DNA of 64,000 bases from Oxytricha trifallax (lineage: Eukaryota > Ciliophora > Spirotrichea > Sporadotrichida > Oxytrichidae): assembly GCA_000711775.1 (NCBI GenBank), contig ARYC01017658.1:1-64000 (forward strand). The letters run 5' to 3'. Below the pieces are notes generated by a model, which was not told where the DNA came from, made no database searches, and saw only the letters and a program-made list of their open reading frames with translations. Below are positions 1 through 11,106 of this stretch, piece after piece. Position 1 is the first letter of the stretch, and each line of letters starts with the position of its first letter. The position numbers and the translations under genes were made by a program.

Positions 1-660
1 ATAGAGCGAGGGTGAATAACATAACTCTCTAGGCCTGAATCTTCACTTATACCAGCTAAAATTGCATGGGTGACTACCTTCACCTTTTAATCAGAGACTT
101 CTATATTATCGTACTTCTTGTACCAAGGCTTATTAATAAAGGTGTTGAAGGTAAACACAGCTTCATCAGCGTGTATGAACTTGATGTTATTAGTAATAGC
201 TCTCTGCATTTAATCATATATATAGTTTAAATTATACTATAAAATAGCACTGTAAAATCAATTACTCTCTTCACTCTGTTGACAGTCTTGAAAGTAATAC
301 CATTTCTTCTATAAATATTAGCTATAGTCTAAGGAGAGATACGCATGTCAGCAAACCTGCGATGAAACATCACAGCTCGCTAGTCTAATGGAAAGTGTGC
401 CCAATACTTCAAAGTCTTAGAGTCGCAGAGGAAGTCAATAAGAGCCTGAGAGAACTTTTATTTTCTTGCAGGATGCGTTCAACAACCAGAATTAAAATGC
501 TAAACAGCAAGCAAACAGTGATACCTAACAGTTGAGGCACTCTTGCGTAATAACTTTGCTATTGCTGCATAATTTAGTACAGGTTAGGCTTAGTCTATAT
601 TAATACACGTACCATACCTAAGCTTAAGCAGTAAATATAAATATTACTCATCATAAATCG
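1..660 (-). pseudogene. TBE 42-kDa DDE transposase, N-terminal part
   Basis: Cut-and-paste transposase of the TBE element (IS630/Tc1-mariner superfamily), acting on germline transposon ends. Reading TAA/TAG as Gln, the minus strand shows an N-terminal helix-turn-helix stretch (YAAIAKLLRKSASTVRYH) and then the block around HADEAVFTFNTFINK, which carries a catalytic aspartate and matches TBE-B, TBE-C and TBE-D. The second Asp and the Glu lie outside the window. An in-frame TGA after the HTH (HFNSGC-stop) shows that this copy is not intact. The most likely start is the ATG near 655. Confidence 0.8.
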
Positions 661-776
661 ACCCCAAATTTCGCTAATTTCTATTTCTCATTTTGTAAAT
701 TGGCCTAATTTCTCTACTAACCCCAATAAGACCCCAACTATACCCTACAAATCAAAGCACTTATAAACCTCACTAA

Positions 777-793
777 GGGGTTTTGGGGTTTTG
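777..793. repeat. TBE-A inverted terminal repeat tip (G4T4G4T4G)
   Basis: Seventeen bases of telomere-like repeat at the element boundary, with no mismatch to the C4A4 consensus. This is the cleanest tip among the TBE copies here; those of TBE-B, -C and -D carry substitutions. The adjacent 794-796 ATT is the expected 3-bp target duplication. Confidence 0.88.
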
Positions 794-796
794 ATT

Positions 797-1774
797 ACTA
801 TTTTTGCTCTTCATTTTAAGAGTAACGCAAATATAGGTATTCCTCAAATTAGCTAAATTTTGCCTTTAAATTGCTGATAAACTTATAACTTTGTAAAACT
901 TTCTATTTTAAACCCTTTTGAATTAATTATAAAACTTTTATAGCATTGAATTTAATTTATAATATCATATTAATAACAAAAACTTTCTTGAGGAATAAAT
1001 TTGTTCATGTGCTTTGATTTTAAAATTAAAATATTATCAAGTAATTTTAATATTATAGATTATTTATATTATATATTAAAATCCAATTTAAAATTATTAA
1101 TGCTGAGTAATCAATTAGATTAAATAACTTTTTATAATTAATAAAAACATCATATTTATATAAATTTTTATTCTTTATTAATTAAAAACAAAAATGGAAT
1201 AAGAATGGAAGAAGAGTAATTTTGCGAAACAAATTTAATTAACAAAAATTAACTTAAAATAGGAAGTTATTTGAAGGTAAAAGTTGGTTGATTATATAAA
1301 ATTTGATATTGAATTTAACTATAATCATGAAAAATTATTAATATTTATATGCATAATTATATAATCTTTATATTAAATATTTTGATTAAAAGTACTGAAT
1401 AGAATATATATTTATAAATTATAAAATGTAACTTAAAAATGTAAACTTTAACGATTAAACACAAGATATTATATAATACGAAAACAATTTTTTTACCCGA
1501 TATTTCTTTTTAAAAATATGTATATTAATGAAGTTAATTAGTTTATATTTTTCACAATTTCTTATATTCAAGTTATAATATTCAATAAAATTAATTAATT
1601 TGACATGAAATATGTTTACTTTTTATAATATTTTATAATACTTGCAAGCTATACTTTTGATTCTAATGTAATTGACAATGGGTGAAATTGAAATAATATT
1701 AAATCTATTTGAATTTAATGATATTATAGATGAAAACTATTATAAGTGACTTGATATAATAGAAAAGGCAATTT
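797..1774. other. AT-rich intergenic DNA, nothing recognised
   Basis: Very AT-rich with many homopolymer runs and TAA/TAG in all frames. I see no coding-like codon usage, inverted repeat or telomere-like tip. Confidence 0.6.
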
Positions 1775-2345
1775 TAATCGTTCTCCTCTAGCTCTATATC
1801 ACTGATATTTTTCCATGCTCTCATTTTAACTTTTCTATTTTTCATCATCTAATTCTATTATGGTTTCTTTTCTGAACGATTCCACCATAGTAGTCCGAAT
1901 TGGTTTTGTTAGCCATCGAAATTGCATCAAATGATGACTCAATTTACCCGATTCATCGGAATAATGGTCTAGTAGCCTTGATTGAAAACATATATTTCTC
2001 CAAACTTTATGTCTACAACGTTTCCCTTGTCTTCTAGCTACTGATAAATCTCTCTATGTTCATTTCATCTATCAGCTATATTTAGACCTACTTCTACAAC
2101 TGTCTACTTTCTTTATGAATTATTTTAAACCAGGTATAAGCTAATCCCAGATAAATATTGCTTATACCATTTTTTTAGAATAGTACACTTGCCGGTACTT
2201 GCTGCACCGTAAAGCCAAACCCAATGAATCTTCTTGCCAACTCTCTTATTAAACACTAAGTATGAGCTTTAACAACTACAGTGATAATCATGATCTTTAA
2301 ATTAATTAGCTGTAAGTTCTCTTAACTTTTACAATTTCAGCTTAT
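1775..2345 (-). pseudogene. Eroded P-loop ATPase/helicase-like gene
   Basis: On the minus strand with TAA/TAG as Gln, a readable stretch contains KKIHWVWLYGAASTGKC, which has the shape of a Walker A loop (GxxxxGK) preceded by aromatic residues. Downstream pieces such as EDKGNVVDIKFGEIYVF and FDAISMANKTNSDYYGG lie in different frames, with TGA stops between them, so the gene is broken. The spacing and the W-rich lead-in recall superfamily 3 helicases of Rep-type proteins, but only the loop supports this. Any P-loop NTPase is possible. No partner gene is visible nearby. Confidence 0.4.
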
Positions 2346-2508
2346 TCTTCCAAATAATTATTAATAGCTTTTCTATAAATGTTGCTTTGATTATTTCAAT
2401 ACTCCAAGCTGCTTTGAGACTTTAAGTATAAATATATTATTACTATTTTCAGGAAATTTAATGCTAGCAAGGCAGAATCGTCAATACTATTGAGATAGAA
2501 CTATTATT

Positions 2509-2919
2509 GTAGGAATACAATTGATTTGGGAAAATAAATTTATAATAAATTTATTAATAATCAAATTTGTGGCAGTTAACTTTCTGGAAACCCTGACAAT
2601 ATGGTACTCTTTCGATAGAGAATTCAAAATCAGCTGGACTTTACTATTGGCAGTACTACTCTATCGCATACCTAAAGCGAGATAAATCGACTTAAATTTT
2701 GAGTAAATCAACTAAACAAATTAACGTCAAAATTAAAGTCGATTTATCTCGCTTTAGGTATGCGATAGAGTAGTACCGCCAATAGAAAAGTCCAGTGATT
2801 TTGAATCTCTATCGAAAGAGTACCATATTGTCAGGGTTTCCAGAAAGTTAACTGCCACAAATTTGATTATTAATAAATTTATTATAAATTTATTTTCCCA
2901 AATCAAAAGTATTCCTACA
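2509..2919. repeat. Fold-back element copy 1 (411-bp palindrome)
   Basis: A near-perfect inverted repeat. The left arm runs from the TGTAGGAATAC tip to about 2695 and the right arm from about 2735 back to GTATTCCTACA at 2909-2919, leaving a loop of roughly 40 bases. A second element with the same arms lies at 56786-57200, so this is a dispersed family rather than a local accident. There is no coding capacity; the short plus-strand ORF crossing the right arm is incidental. The arms include GTTAACTTTCTGGAAACC and CGATTTATCTCGC blocks shared by both copies. Confidence 0.9.
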
Positions 2920-4970
2920 ATTTATTTCTTAAAACACCCTAAATGTAAATGTCTCCATTTGCATGGAATAATATCCCCTAATCTAACCTTTCTGATCATT
3001 TATGATGCCACTAATTCTTTCCGCAGTAACAATGTATTATTGATAAGCTACAAAAGATTAGGAAATTATTCACATAAAAAAAATTAAACGGCATTAAAAT
3101 ATTAAAAAGCATAATTAATTATATTTGAGATATAAAAAATATAAAGAACCTTTAAATGATGTCTGCTTTATGCATAAAATTGGAAGTTTATTGGCCCTTA
3201 TATTATTTTAATTATTTTCGCATTTGTCAAGTCAATTTTACTTTTGACTGCAACTCTATTATTCAAATTAATTATAGCTATAATAATTATTTTTAAAATG
3301 CTACTTAGACAGTAAATGGTTATGAATAACACCTATAGCAGGTTTTTATAACAATTAATATATAAATTATTGAAACCCTTTGATTTTTATGTATAAATAA
3401 TATTAAAATGTAAAAAACGAGTATTTATGTGATATTATAGGTAAAATACTTACTTATTTTAAGATATTCATCTATAAAATTGATATAATATATATTGAGG
3501 ACTAGATAAACTTATTTTAGAACTCTAAGCACATTTTTTGTTAAATTGAGAAACTATATTGAGTCAATTTAATTAATGTATGCAAAACTTTTATTAAAAA
3601 TTTAGGATCAATATTGTTAAAATAGTTTTAAAAATTCAGATATTTATAATTTAACTTTATAAAATTATTTAATATAGACCAAATACAATTTCATAAAAAT
3701 GCGTTCCATTATTATTTTGAATTTTCTTAATTAAAGTTAATCAAATTTTATAATTAACTATGATTTTTCATTATGATGTTTGCAATGATTTCTGTTATTA
3801 TTAAAAATAAATGGATTAATCAGAATAAATAGTTTAAAAATCACTACTCTATTGTTAATGCATTTTATATTTGCATACAGTGGACATTTGCACTATATAT
3901 AAATAGATTTTTCTATTTTAAATCAAAATAGAATTAATGACACTCCAAATTAGTGCCAGTTAGAATTATTAAATAGTTATATATTTTGGATGAATTGTAT
4001 TTAAAATTTATAATTTCCTAATATGTATATTTTAACAATTTTAATTAACAGTTACTCTAGAATCACCCTTATCTAAACATTTATTATTTAAAATATAAAT
4101 TTGAAAAATTCAATACAACATCATATCACATGAAAATTATTCTTTTTGCAAAAGAAGAACGACAAAACTATTAACGAGCATTAAGAAATAAATGGCTTTA
4201 AGCCTTTACTACTGATAAATATTATAATTGTGATTATAAAAATTAAAAGTTTAATTAAGATACTTAAGTATTTTTATACTCCAGTAGTTATTGCGAACAA
4301 TTACTCTGATTCCACTATTATTTAGTATAAGTAAGAAAGTTAAATTGTATTTAAAGTCACTCTTACTTTATTAAAAATTAGTAGAATATGTATAAACAAC
4401 TTCGTTTAATAGTGATAAGTATGTCATGAAATAAAATAATAAGAATGATAATTATATAATTTACTGTATTGTATTGTCTAATTATGGACAAACTTTAGTT
4501 TTAACTTTATGTAAACCATATCAAAAAATAAATAAAATTATTGAAAGCTCTTTATAAGTAGATCTTAATAAATAATATAAAACATTAAGGTATAAAGAAT
4601 ATAGAAATAAATTTAATTAGACGACTTGAAAATTCTTTCAATTATATCATTCTTAATTTTAAAATAAATGTCGTCCACTCAGTTTATAATCTAATAAATC
4701 TTATAATTTCTTTGATACTCCTTCTCTTGATAGATGATGTCTTTTGTAAATATATCTCAATTTTTATGATAAAGAGTAATTAAGCAATTTATCTCAATAT
4801 TATAATAATTTATTTTAATTTAAGGTTAAATCTATTAATATAAATAATAGTCTTGAGAATATATTAAAAATTATAAATAACTATTATAAAAGAATTTGAA
4901 GAATAGAGAGATAAATTAAAATGATGCAAAATATACATTCATATAAATACTCTAGTCTTTAAATGTTTTA
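2920..4970. other. AT-rich intergenic DNA, nothing recognised
   Basis: About 2 kb of extremely AT-rich sequence without coding-like frames, telomere-like tips or long inverted repeats. Confidence 0.6.
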
Positions 4971-5445
4971 TCACTTGACTTAGTATAATTGAGTGAAATT
5001 CTCTGAGCACTGTGATCCTTCGAAGTGATAGCTAATTTTAACATCGATTTCTCTGAAGCTAGCCATGCTCTTTCTTGCAGCAATCGAACCTCTGAGGATT
5101 TCTCCTTTACAAATGGTGAGCTCACGATTCATGTAGAACACAACTAGCTTCCAGTGATTTGAGGCACAGAATGGGGAGGTGGTAAGAGCAATAGGGTTTT
5201 ATGGGTCCTGAAGTCATTGTTGAACCATGAGATTAGGCGTGGCATTTATCATTGCAGTTGAATGTAGTTCCATGTACTGAGATGAACCCATCTTCACCCT
5301 TGTGCATGATGCAGAGATTTAAATCAAGAACTCTGCACTCGTTTGAAATAATCATGTCACCCTTGCAAATGTAATTTAATGGCTCGTTTATAAAGTTTCC
5401 TGCCACGCCTTACATATCAACACCATACAAATCATCTCAGATAAA
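4971..5445 (-). pseudogene. Protein arginine N-methyltransferase (PRMT), C-terminal part
   Basis: PRMTs transfer methyl groups from S-adenosylmethionine to arginines of histones and RNA-binding proteins. The minus strand gives the C-terminal beta-barrel half: DDLYGVDM (compare the family W-x-x-V-Y-G-F-D-M), then EPLNYICKGDMIISNECRVL, then LISWFNNDF (compare A-W-F-D-x-x-F), then the hallmark SPFCASNHWKLVVFYMNREL (compare SP-x-x-x-x-THWKQ-x-VFY) and a C-terminal REIDVKISYHFEGSQC ending in TGA at 4971-4973. The pieces lie in different frames: one shift follows the residues KCHA, another precedes SPFC, and an in-frame TGA precedes DDLYG. The SAM-binding half is absent. This is either a germline paralogue in decay or the last segment of a rearranged gene. 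Confidence 0.75.
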
Positions 5446-5701
5446 GCAGGTTGCAAAATTTGGTATCAGGGGTTTTTCGAAAAACATTATTGCAAACGGA
5501 GTAAGGGGCGAAAGTTAGATTAGGGGGCGGCCAGTTCAAACACGCGATTCTCCATGTTTTTATCTGCGGAAATGAAATCTCCGACTCAGACATCTACCCC
5601 AGGCTCCGAGATAATTGATCATCTTTATTCTTCATACCACCCTATAGCATTAAGCGAGCGCGTTGGGCACATTTCCTTGGTAATGGTATCAATGATGTTG
5701 A
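5446..5701. other. GC-rich spacer between the two head-to-head gene ends
   Basis: Much less AT-rich than the flanks, so probably coding-derived. The plus strand has an open stretch in another frame (NGINDVDQINLKLVNLSS) just before the YHYH frame opens. The minus strand is open for about 80 codons without a recognisable motif. I cannot tell which strand was used or whether parts of either gene's 5' end are scrambled here. Confidence 0.4.
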
Positions 5702-6487
5702 TCAAATTAATCTTAAACTTGTGAATCTCTCTAGCCTGTTTAAATTTTCCTCATTCCCTAGAGCGCTTTCCTCAATCTTGCTGTGTAGGACGCTATTGCG
5801 AATTCTTCAACTTTACAAATGGGTTCAATAAAGATTGAGTGCTCTTACTAATAGGGGAGTAGAGGAATCATAGAGTGGTATATTGTACGCGCTTCACTCG
5901 TTGGCGTCTCAACCAATGGGGTTCCCATCCACTCTTGCACTTCAGAGCACTTATACGACTTCTTCATACCAATGGGTGCAGGCTCATATGCCAAGAGAGT
6001 AGAAGTTGATCAATGTTTAGGAAGCAGCTAATATAAGACTTAATATCACTATTACTCTTTCAGTCACTGCGTTTATACCAAAAGTCTCAGCGCAAATGGA
6101 GCTGCTGCATCATGCTCTTCTAAAATTCAATGCACCAAGGGCTACTTGACATACGCTAACACCAATTTTCCAACTGCCCAAAGGGTCACAAGCATTTTCG
6201 GTCTTGCAAAAGATGGTCACCTTATCATAGGGCTCTACAAAGCCACTGATGCTATATGGCAGCCATGCGATGTTGATGCTTGCAACGGTGTGATAATCGA
6301 AGGTACATACATCTATGCCTCCACTCTCATCTTCCCCTGTTTCCATGCCTTGTGGTCTCCCCGCTGGTAGTACTGGCCCAGTATTGGCACTACTGGTAGA
6401 CATTAGTACTGGTCGTGTATTTCTTATCATCCTAGATTAGATTAGTGTCTAAGGAAGGTCGTCATTTAAAGCTGTGAGGCTTAATGA
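5702..6487 (+). CDS. YHYH-domain protein, 3' gene segment
   Basis: With TAA/TAG as Gln, one plus-strand frame is open from 5702 to TGA at 6485-6487, about 261 codons. It shows the features of YHYH-domain proteins, a family of mostly secreted or surface proteins of unknown role: NGVPIHSC, the name-giving aromatic/His cluster YHYYSFSHC, GLAKDGHLIIGLYK (compare G-x-A-x-DG-x-x-I-x-GP) and WQPCDVDACNG with a downstream YIYAST. Many cysteines suit an exported protein. The true start is not visible: TGA at 5699-5701 closes the frame and a different frame is open just upstream, so the 5' end belongs to another gene segment or is shifted. The GC content contrasts sharply with the flanking DNA. It is head to head with the PRMT fragment. 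Confidence 0.72.
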
Positions 6488-7095
6488 TCTGATTCAGTAT
6501 TGCTCATTGATATAGCAGGGTTGATTAGTTTCAGTTAGTTTCAGAGTATTTATTTTCAGTATTAATTATTAGAGTTTAATTGTAAACGTATTCAAATTAT
6601 AATAAACATCTATCAATAATTGTGCTATTTATTGATTATTTAAGATTCAATGTTACTTTTTGTCACCTTTTTCAATTAATTCAATGGGGTTTTATATAAT
6701 TTTAAAAAATATACGGGGAAAAAAATCAAAATAAATAAGATAAAATTAAAGATTGTTAAAAAAAACTAAATTCCACAAATAAAAAAATCAAAAATTAAGA
6801 TTTATATAAGCATTAAGAAAAATAGTAAAGCAAATATTTTGAAAGAAAAAATATTAATAATTAAATGTAAAGATAAATAAAGAGAAAAAATATTATAAAG
6901 ATAGCAGAAGAACTAATGAAATAAAATACATTGATAAATAAATATAAAAATATTTTATAATTTTAAAGAAATGCAATAATATAAATTTATATTAAATGTA
7001 TATAATGATGACAAATTAAAAGATTTAAATAATTCATATAAATAGAAAAGAAAAATAAAATATAATATTAAAAAATAGATATGAACAAGGTCTAT
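6488..7095. other. AT-rich intergenic DNA
   Basis: Poly-A-rich plus strand with no coding-like frame. It is the 3' flank of the YHYH gene; no telomere-like motif is seen here. Confidence 0.55.
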
Positions 7096-7330
7096 GGGAA
7101 GTGTTGATTTGAAATTACAATTTAATTAGGTTTAGTGTCATTTCTAGGATGAGAGAATTTCAAAGAGTTATTCCTTTGTGAAGCGTTGAAGAATAGATAA
7201 AAAAATCCTAATGATTAAATTAACATATCAATATAGACATTGAATGGTTTAGTATTTTGTTGGGAAAGTGTTTATTTGAAATTTAATTTTAATACTTTAA
7301 AGGTAATTTCTAGAATATGTAAAGTTTAAG
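7096..7330 (+). repeat. Direct repeat units (GGGAA(A)GTGTTGATTTGAAATT)
   Basis: Two consecutive units begin at 7096 and 7261 with GGGAAGTGTTGATTTGAAAT-like sequence. They share TTTCTAGAATATGTAAA and ATTAAATTAACATATCAAT blocks at matching places. Further pieces occur at 9280-9389 and 16319-16390, that is, on the far side of the acidic gene and of TBE-B. This shows that both were inserted into, or recombined within, one tandem array with a period of about 165 bp. Confidence 0.65.
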
Positions 7331-7341
7331 TTTAAGTTATG

Positions 7342-7381
7342 GTAAATTATAGTGTAGTTGAGCTAAGGCTCCACACTCTTA
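7342..7381. other. Conserved stem-loop block, copy 1
   Basis: GGTAAATTATAGTG, a variable loop, then CCACACTCTT, where GTG-TAG can pair with CTC-CAC. The same block recurs at 61374-61411 with a compensated stem (GTGGAGG against CTTC-CAC). In both places it lies just downstream of minus-strand coding DNA. Confidence 0.45.
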
Positions 7382-7410
7382 ACATACATTCTTAAAATGG
7401 TGTATATCGT

Positions 7411-9271
7411 TCATAATATAAATGATTATTTAAACTATGTTTGAGACTGATTTAAGTAATCTTCTTCTTCACCTGAGGTATTGTCAAGCTATATTTCAAT
7501 GCTTTTATCATCTTCTTGGTCAACGTCTAGATTTATTTTTATATCTTAATATAATATATATCTAGAGGTGTTTGTTTTCTTATTTCTATTGGACTTTCTT
7601 CGTCCTTTTCTTCCTGCACTTCATGCAGGTCGAGAAGTATATTTTTATATCTTCTCGAAATAATTTTCTTTGTTTTCTCTTTTCTTTTTCTGTTTAAGTC
7701 TAGTCGTAGTTTTTTACCTTACTAGTCTTAATCCTCGTCTTCGCTTTCACTCTCTTCTTCTTGTGAGTCTTTGTTGTCTCTGTCTGAGAATTCTTCTTCA
7801 TTCTCTTCTTCGAGCTCTTCATGGATGTTAACGCCTATGTTCACTTCTTCTTTTTCTTCTTCTTCTTCTTCCTCTTCATCCTCTTCATCTTTTGGTTAAA
7901 GTAGTTTTTTCACAATAGTTACTTTTTCTCCTATCTTTTTTTTTGAATTGGCTTGTTTGAGTGTAGGTTAATATTTATTTAGTTAATTGTTTTTCTAGGG
8001 TCATCACTTTCTTTTCTCATGTTTCTTAGTATCTATTACTACTTATCGCAATTGATACTTATCTCTGTTAAATTCGTATTTAATCTTTACTTATATTCCA
8101 TACTGTCTTTTCTTTCACTATATACTCAAGAGGTTTCTAAGTTTTCTTGAAGAACCATCCGATGATTTTATGCACTAAGTATTTCTTATTGTGGCATGTT
8201 TAATTGAATTCTCTGTCCAAGAAATAGATACTTGTCATCTTTAGTTATTTTGCAAATATTATTTTAAGCCATGATTGTGTAGTGTTGAATTGGATGTGTT
8301 TCCTTGCCTCAAAGTCTATGGCTTTTACTATTATAGCTTCACATTAGTTGTTCATGAGTATGTTCTTCTGAATTTGGTTGTCAATACTCATGATGTTACT
8401 CTAGGTAATCCTCTTTTTCTTTAGTGGAGGGACTGATATTGTTTATTTCAATTTAACCTCTTAATCTAATCTTTCTCCATTTATAAGATTCTTAATTATT
8501 TCATTAATTGAGCTTTTTAATTTTTAATTTTAATTAATTAATTTAGCCTTGAAACAGTTAAATTCTAGTTAAATCTTATTTATAGGTTAACTTCCTAAGG
8601 GGCATATTTTGCCCATCACTATTTGACATGGTTTTTTCCAATGAGATTAGGGTTTCTTTCATTGGATTCATAATCTAGACGTTAATAGATTTCACCAATC
8701 TATCTACTTAGTCTTTGAGGCTATTAACAACCCTTTTTTATGGTACTCCGTAGCTCTTTTCCAATGGTTCCCTAGCCTAATGGATGTTAAATTATTGAAT
8801 GATTTATTCATTCATTAAACTATCGAGTACTAATGTTCTCGCCGATGTCATTACATCTTTAATAATATCTTCAAACCTTATCATTTTGGTGATCTCGGCT
8901 CCTGCTCTGAATATTCTTTTTCCTTCCTCTATTAATCTGAAGAATATATATCCTTTCTTGAGCAGTGCTGGGTATAGTATGCAAGTATTGGTCGTTATTT
9001 AGAACCCTCTTCCAATTACTGCTAGAATGTCGTTTATCGCAACATCTCCTTTGATCTTGTCTTTGATCATTTTTTCGTTTAGGTTTTAAATTGTTTTAAC
9101 AGCTTTCTCTGGTTTTTTGCACTCTAATCTGAATTCTTTAACTTCAGTGAGGAGTTATTTAACAACAACATAGGATTGGGCTGTATCCTTCTGGAGTGGG
9201 ACTATTTTTTGTTCATAGTCTTTGTTCCGTGTGAAGTATTTTTGAAGTGGTGATTTTTTAACGGTCACCAT
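7411..9271 (-). pseudogene. Unidentified acidic, coiled-coil protein gene (germline-limited?)
   Basis: From ATG at 9271 the minus strand reads as about 600 residues with TAA/TAG as Gln, broken by a few TGA codons or shifts (near 8505, 8020 and 7525). The N-terminal third is helical with LTEVKEFRLECKKPEKAVKT and an amphipathic RFEDIIKDVMTSARTLVLDS. The middle has HKIIGWFFKKTQKPLEYIV. The C-terminal third has a run of about 10 Glu, further Glu/Asp/Ser blocks, a basic RKRKRKQRK stretch that could be a nuclear signal, and a final acidic tail. I do not recognise the family. The acid/base-rich tail suggests a chromatin or nucleolar protein (inference). It sits inside the direct-repeat array, with repeat pieces on both sides. 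Confidence 0.55.
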
Positions 9272-9279
9272 TCAATTAA

Positions 9280-9389
9280 ATTTTAATTTAAAACTTTTTC
9301 TAGAATATGTAAAATGTCAAAGAAATTTTCCTTTGCGAAAGAGTAGTCGAATAGCTCATAAATGCAAATCATTAAATTAACAGATCAAT
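9280..9389 (+). repeat. Direct repeat unit interrupted by TBE-B
   Basis: Contains the TTTCTAGAATATGTAAA and ATTAAATTAACAGATCAAT blocks of the array at 7096-7330. The unit stops at the AAT target of TBE-B and resumes at 16284, where the next GGGAAAGTGTTGATTTGAAA starts at 16319. Confidence 0.6.
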
Positions 9390-10281
9390 CAAAACCCCAA
9401 AATCCCTTAATGAGGTTTATTAGTGATTTGATTTGTAGCGTATGGTTGAAGTTTTATTGGGGTTAGTCGAGAAAACGCAGGTTTTGTGTGAATTTAATGT
9501 ATATTAGGTGAATTAATTCAAACGAATTTTATTTGCTTGTCTTTTTTATACCTCTTGAATCTTGCTCTCTTAAGTGGAACAAGTATGTCATCTAATTTTT
9601 ACCTTCGATTGGAGGGTGCACTGATTATTGTCATCTCTACTATCTTTTTTATTTCCTTGTATACATTTTCTTACTTGAGATGCTTCTAAGCATAACTGAT
9701 TGATTATTTTTCAAACTTTGAACCAAAGTAAGCCATACTTTCCATAACACTCTCTAATATAATAGCTCCGATTCCCCATACCTTCCACTAAACAGAGCCA
9801 TTAGTCCATTTCTCTCTGATTGGGAGTATCCAGTCGTCCCAAGAACCTTTGCTAAGGTTACTATCTCTTAACTTAATGCTCTATTGAAATCAATAACGAC
9901 TACTTTTAAAGGGCAAAGGTTTATCACTACATTTTCAGGCTTCAAATCTCTATGAACATATCCAAGTTTATGCAACTCCTTTTTACCCTATATCATATCT
10001 GATAGTATTTCATTCAAATCATCTAGGTATCTGTCATGATTTAGAGAATCTCTCTGAGTCATGTCATATTTCTTAGGCCTTAATGAGATATAACCATAGC
10101 TTAAAATGACACCATTAGCTTAAGCAAGTTGTTGCAATCTTTTCTCCTAGCCTCTCTAAGTATCATGTCTCATTTTGGTGCTGCTCATTTTTAAGTAGAT
10201 AGCTGTAAGAAAACAACTTGTATGCATAATCATCAATTATAATGAGTTTTGGTTTTGCAGGAACGCTAATTTGCTTATAGT

Positions 10282-11106
10282 TATCAATCTCTCTTTTATT
10301 TTCTGATTAGAAAATATGCCATATTTTAAATATTAAAATTATAATAATATTTCAAGTCCGTTGCTTAGTTTAGTCAACTTAGCAACGCGTTGCTTAGTTT
10401 TCAAAACTTAGCAACGCATTAATAAATTAATTTTAATTAAGACTTTACAATATAGTATATTATACATTCAAAGATCACATAATAGTTTAGAGTTTAATAT
10501 AAACAACTATATTTTTAACTTTAATCAGTAAACTACTATATTTAAAATAATACTAAGATTCCTGTTCAACTATAAAAATTCTCTATCAACCTCACGTATT
10601 ATATATTTTAATTTCTTTATAGATATATTATAACAAAATAGAATTTTAGAAACATGTTCTAAGCACTCAAAGTTGCATTTATTGTGGATAAAAAATATTT
10701 TTTAAATAAACTCATGAATCACTTTTTATGCTTAATAGATTATTATATATCTATATAGAATTAACAAAAGTGTAAAAGTGAAAATAAGAATCCTGAATAT
10801 TACAAAAAAGCATATTAATAGTATTACTCATAATTAATTGTACTTAATAAGTATTTTTAAAGTAAGTTAAAGGATTATTTATACAATAAACTATTTAAAG
10901 ATAATTAATGATTATTTCATAAAACTAGTATTATCAGTATTTCAAAGAATATTTAAGATTAAAGGGATTAAATAATTTTTATAATTAATTTTGCCTTATG
11001 TTGAGTATATTATAAATAAATTTTATATATAGAAGTCTGTAATAGAATATAAAAATAGCAAGTTTAACTGATTTATAAATCAGTGAATACAACTGCTAAT
11101 ATCAAT
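10282..11106. mobile_element. 818-bp AT-rich insertion bounded by TATCAAT repeats
   Basis: TATCAAT occurs at 10282-10288 and 11100-11106. TBE-D lacks the intervening DNA, and excision at the repeats restores the kinase-gene reading frame exactly. The insert has no coding-like frame and no obvious terminal inverted repeat. It contains a double hairpin at 10361-10416. It behaves either as an IES with a 7-bp pointer or as a transposon insertion with a 7-bp target duplication. Confidence 0.75.
10361..10416. repeat. Double hairpin GTTGCTTAGTT / AACTTAGCAAC
   Basis: Two consecutive stem-loops share the same arm: GTTGCTTAGTTT pairs with AACTTAGCAAC (one mismatch), a CGCG junction follows, then GTTGCTTAGTTTT pairs with AAACTTAGCAAC. 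The block is GC-richer than the rest of the insertion and can form a cruciform. Confidence 0.7.

Larger units (their letters stand above)
1..793 (-). mobile_element. TBE-family transposon, right end (TBE-A), cut by window start
   Basis: The segment matches, in the same orientation, the transposase-bearing right ends of TBE-B and TBE-D in this window. It ends at 777-793 in two G4T4 units plus a final G, the telomere-like tip typical of TBE elements, followed by ATT, the strand complement of the AAT duplicated by the other copies. Only the transposase arm is present; the other genes lie left of the window. The sequence between the transposase and the tip is conserved with the other TBE ends. 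Confidence 0.88.

Noticed and set aside
6110..6430. 106-codon minus-strand ORF opposite the YHYH gene
   Set aside because: The plus strand carries the recognisable YHYH motifs across the same bases; the minus ORF is its antisense shadow.
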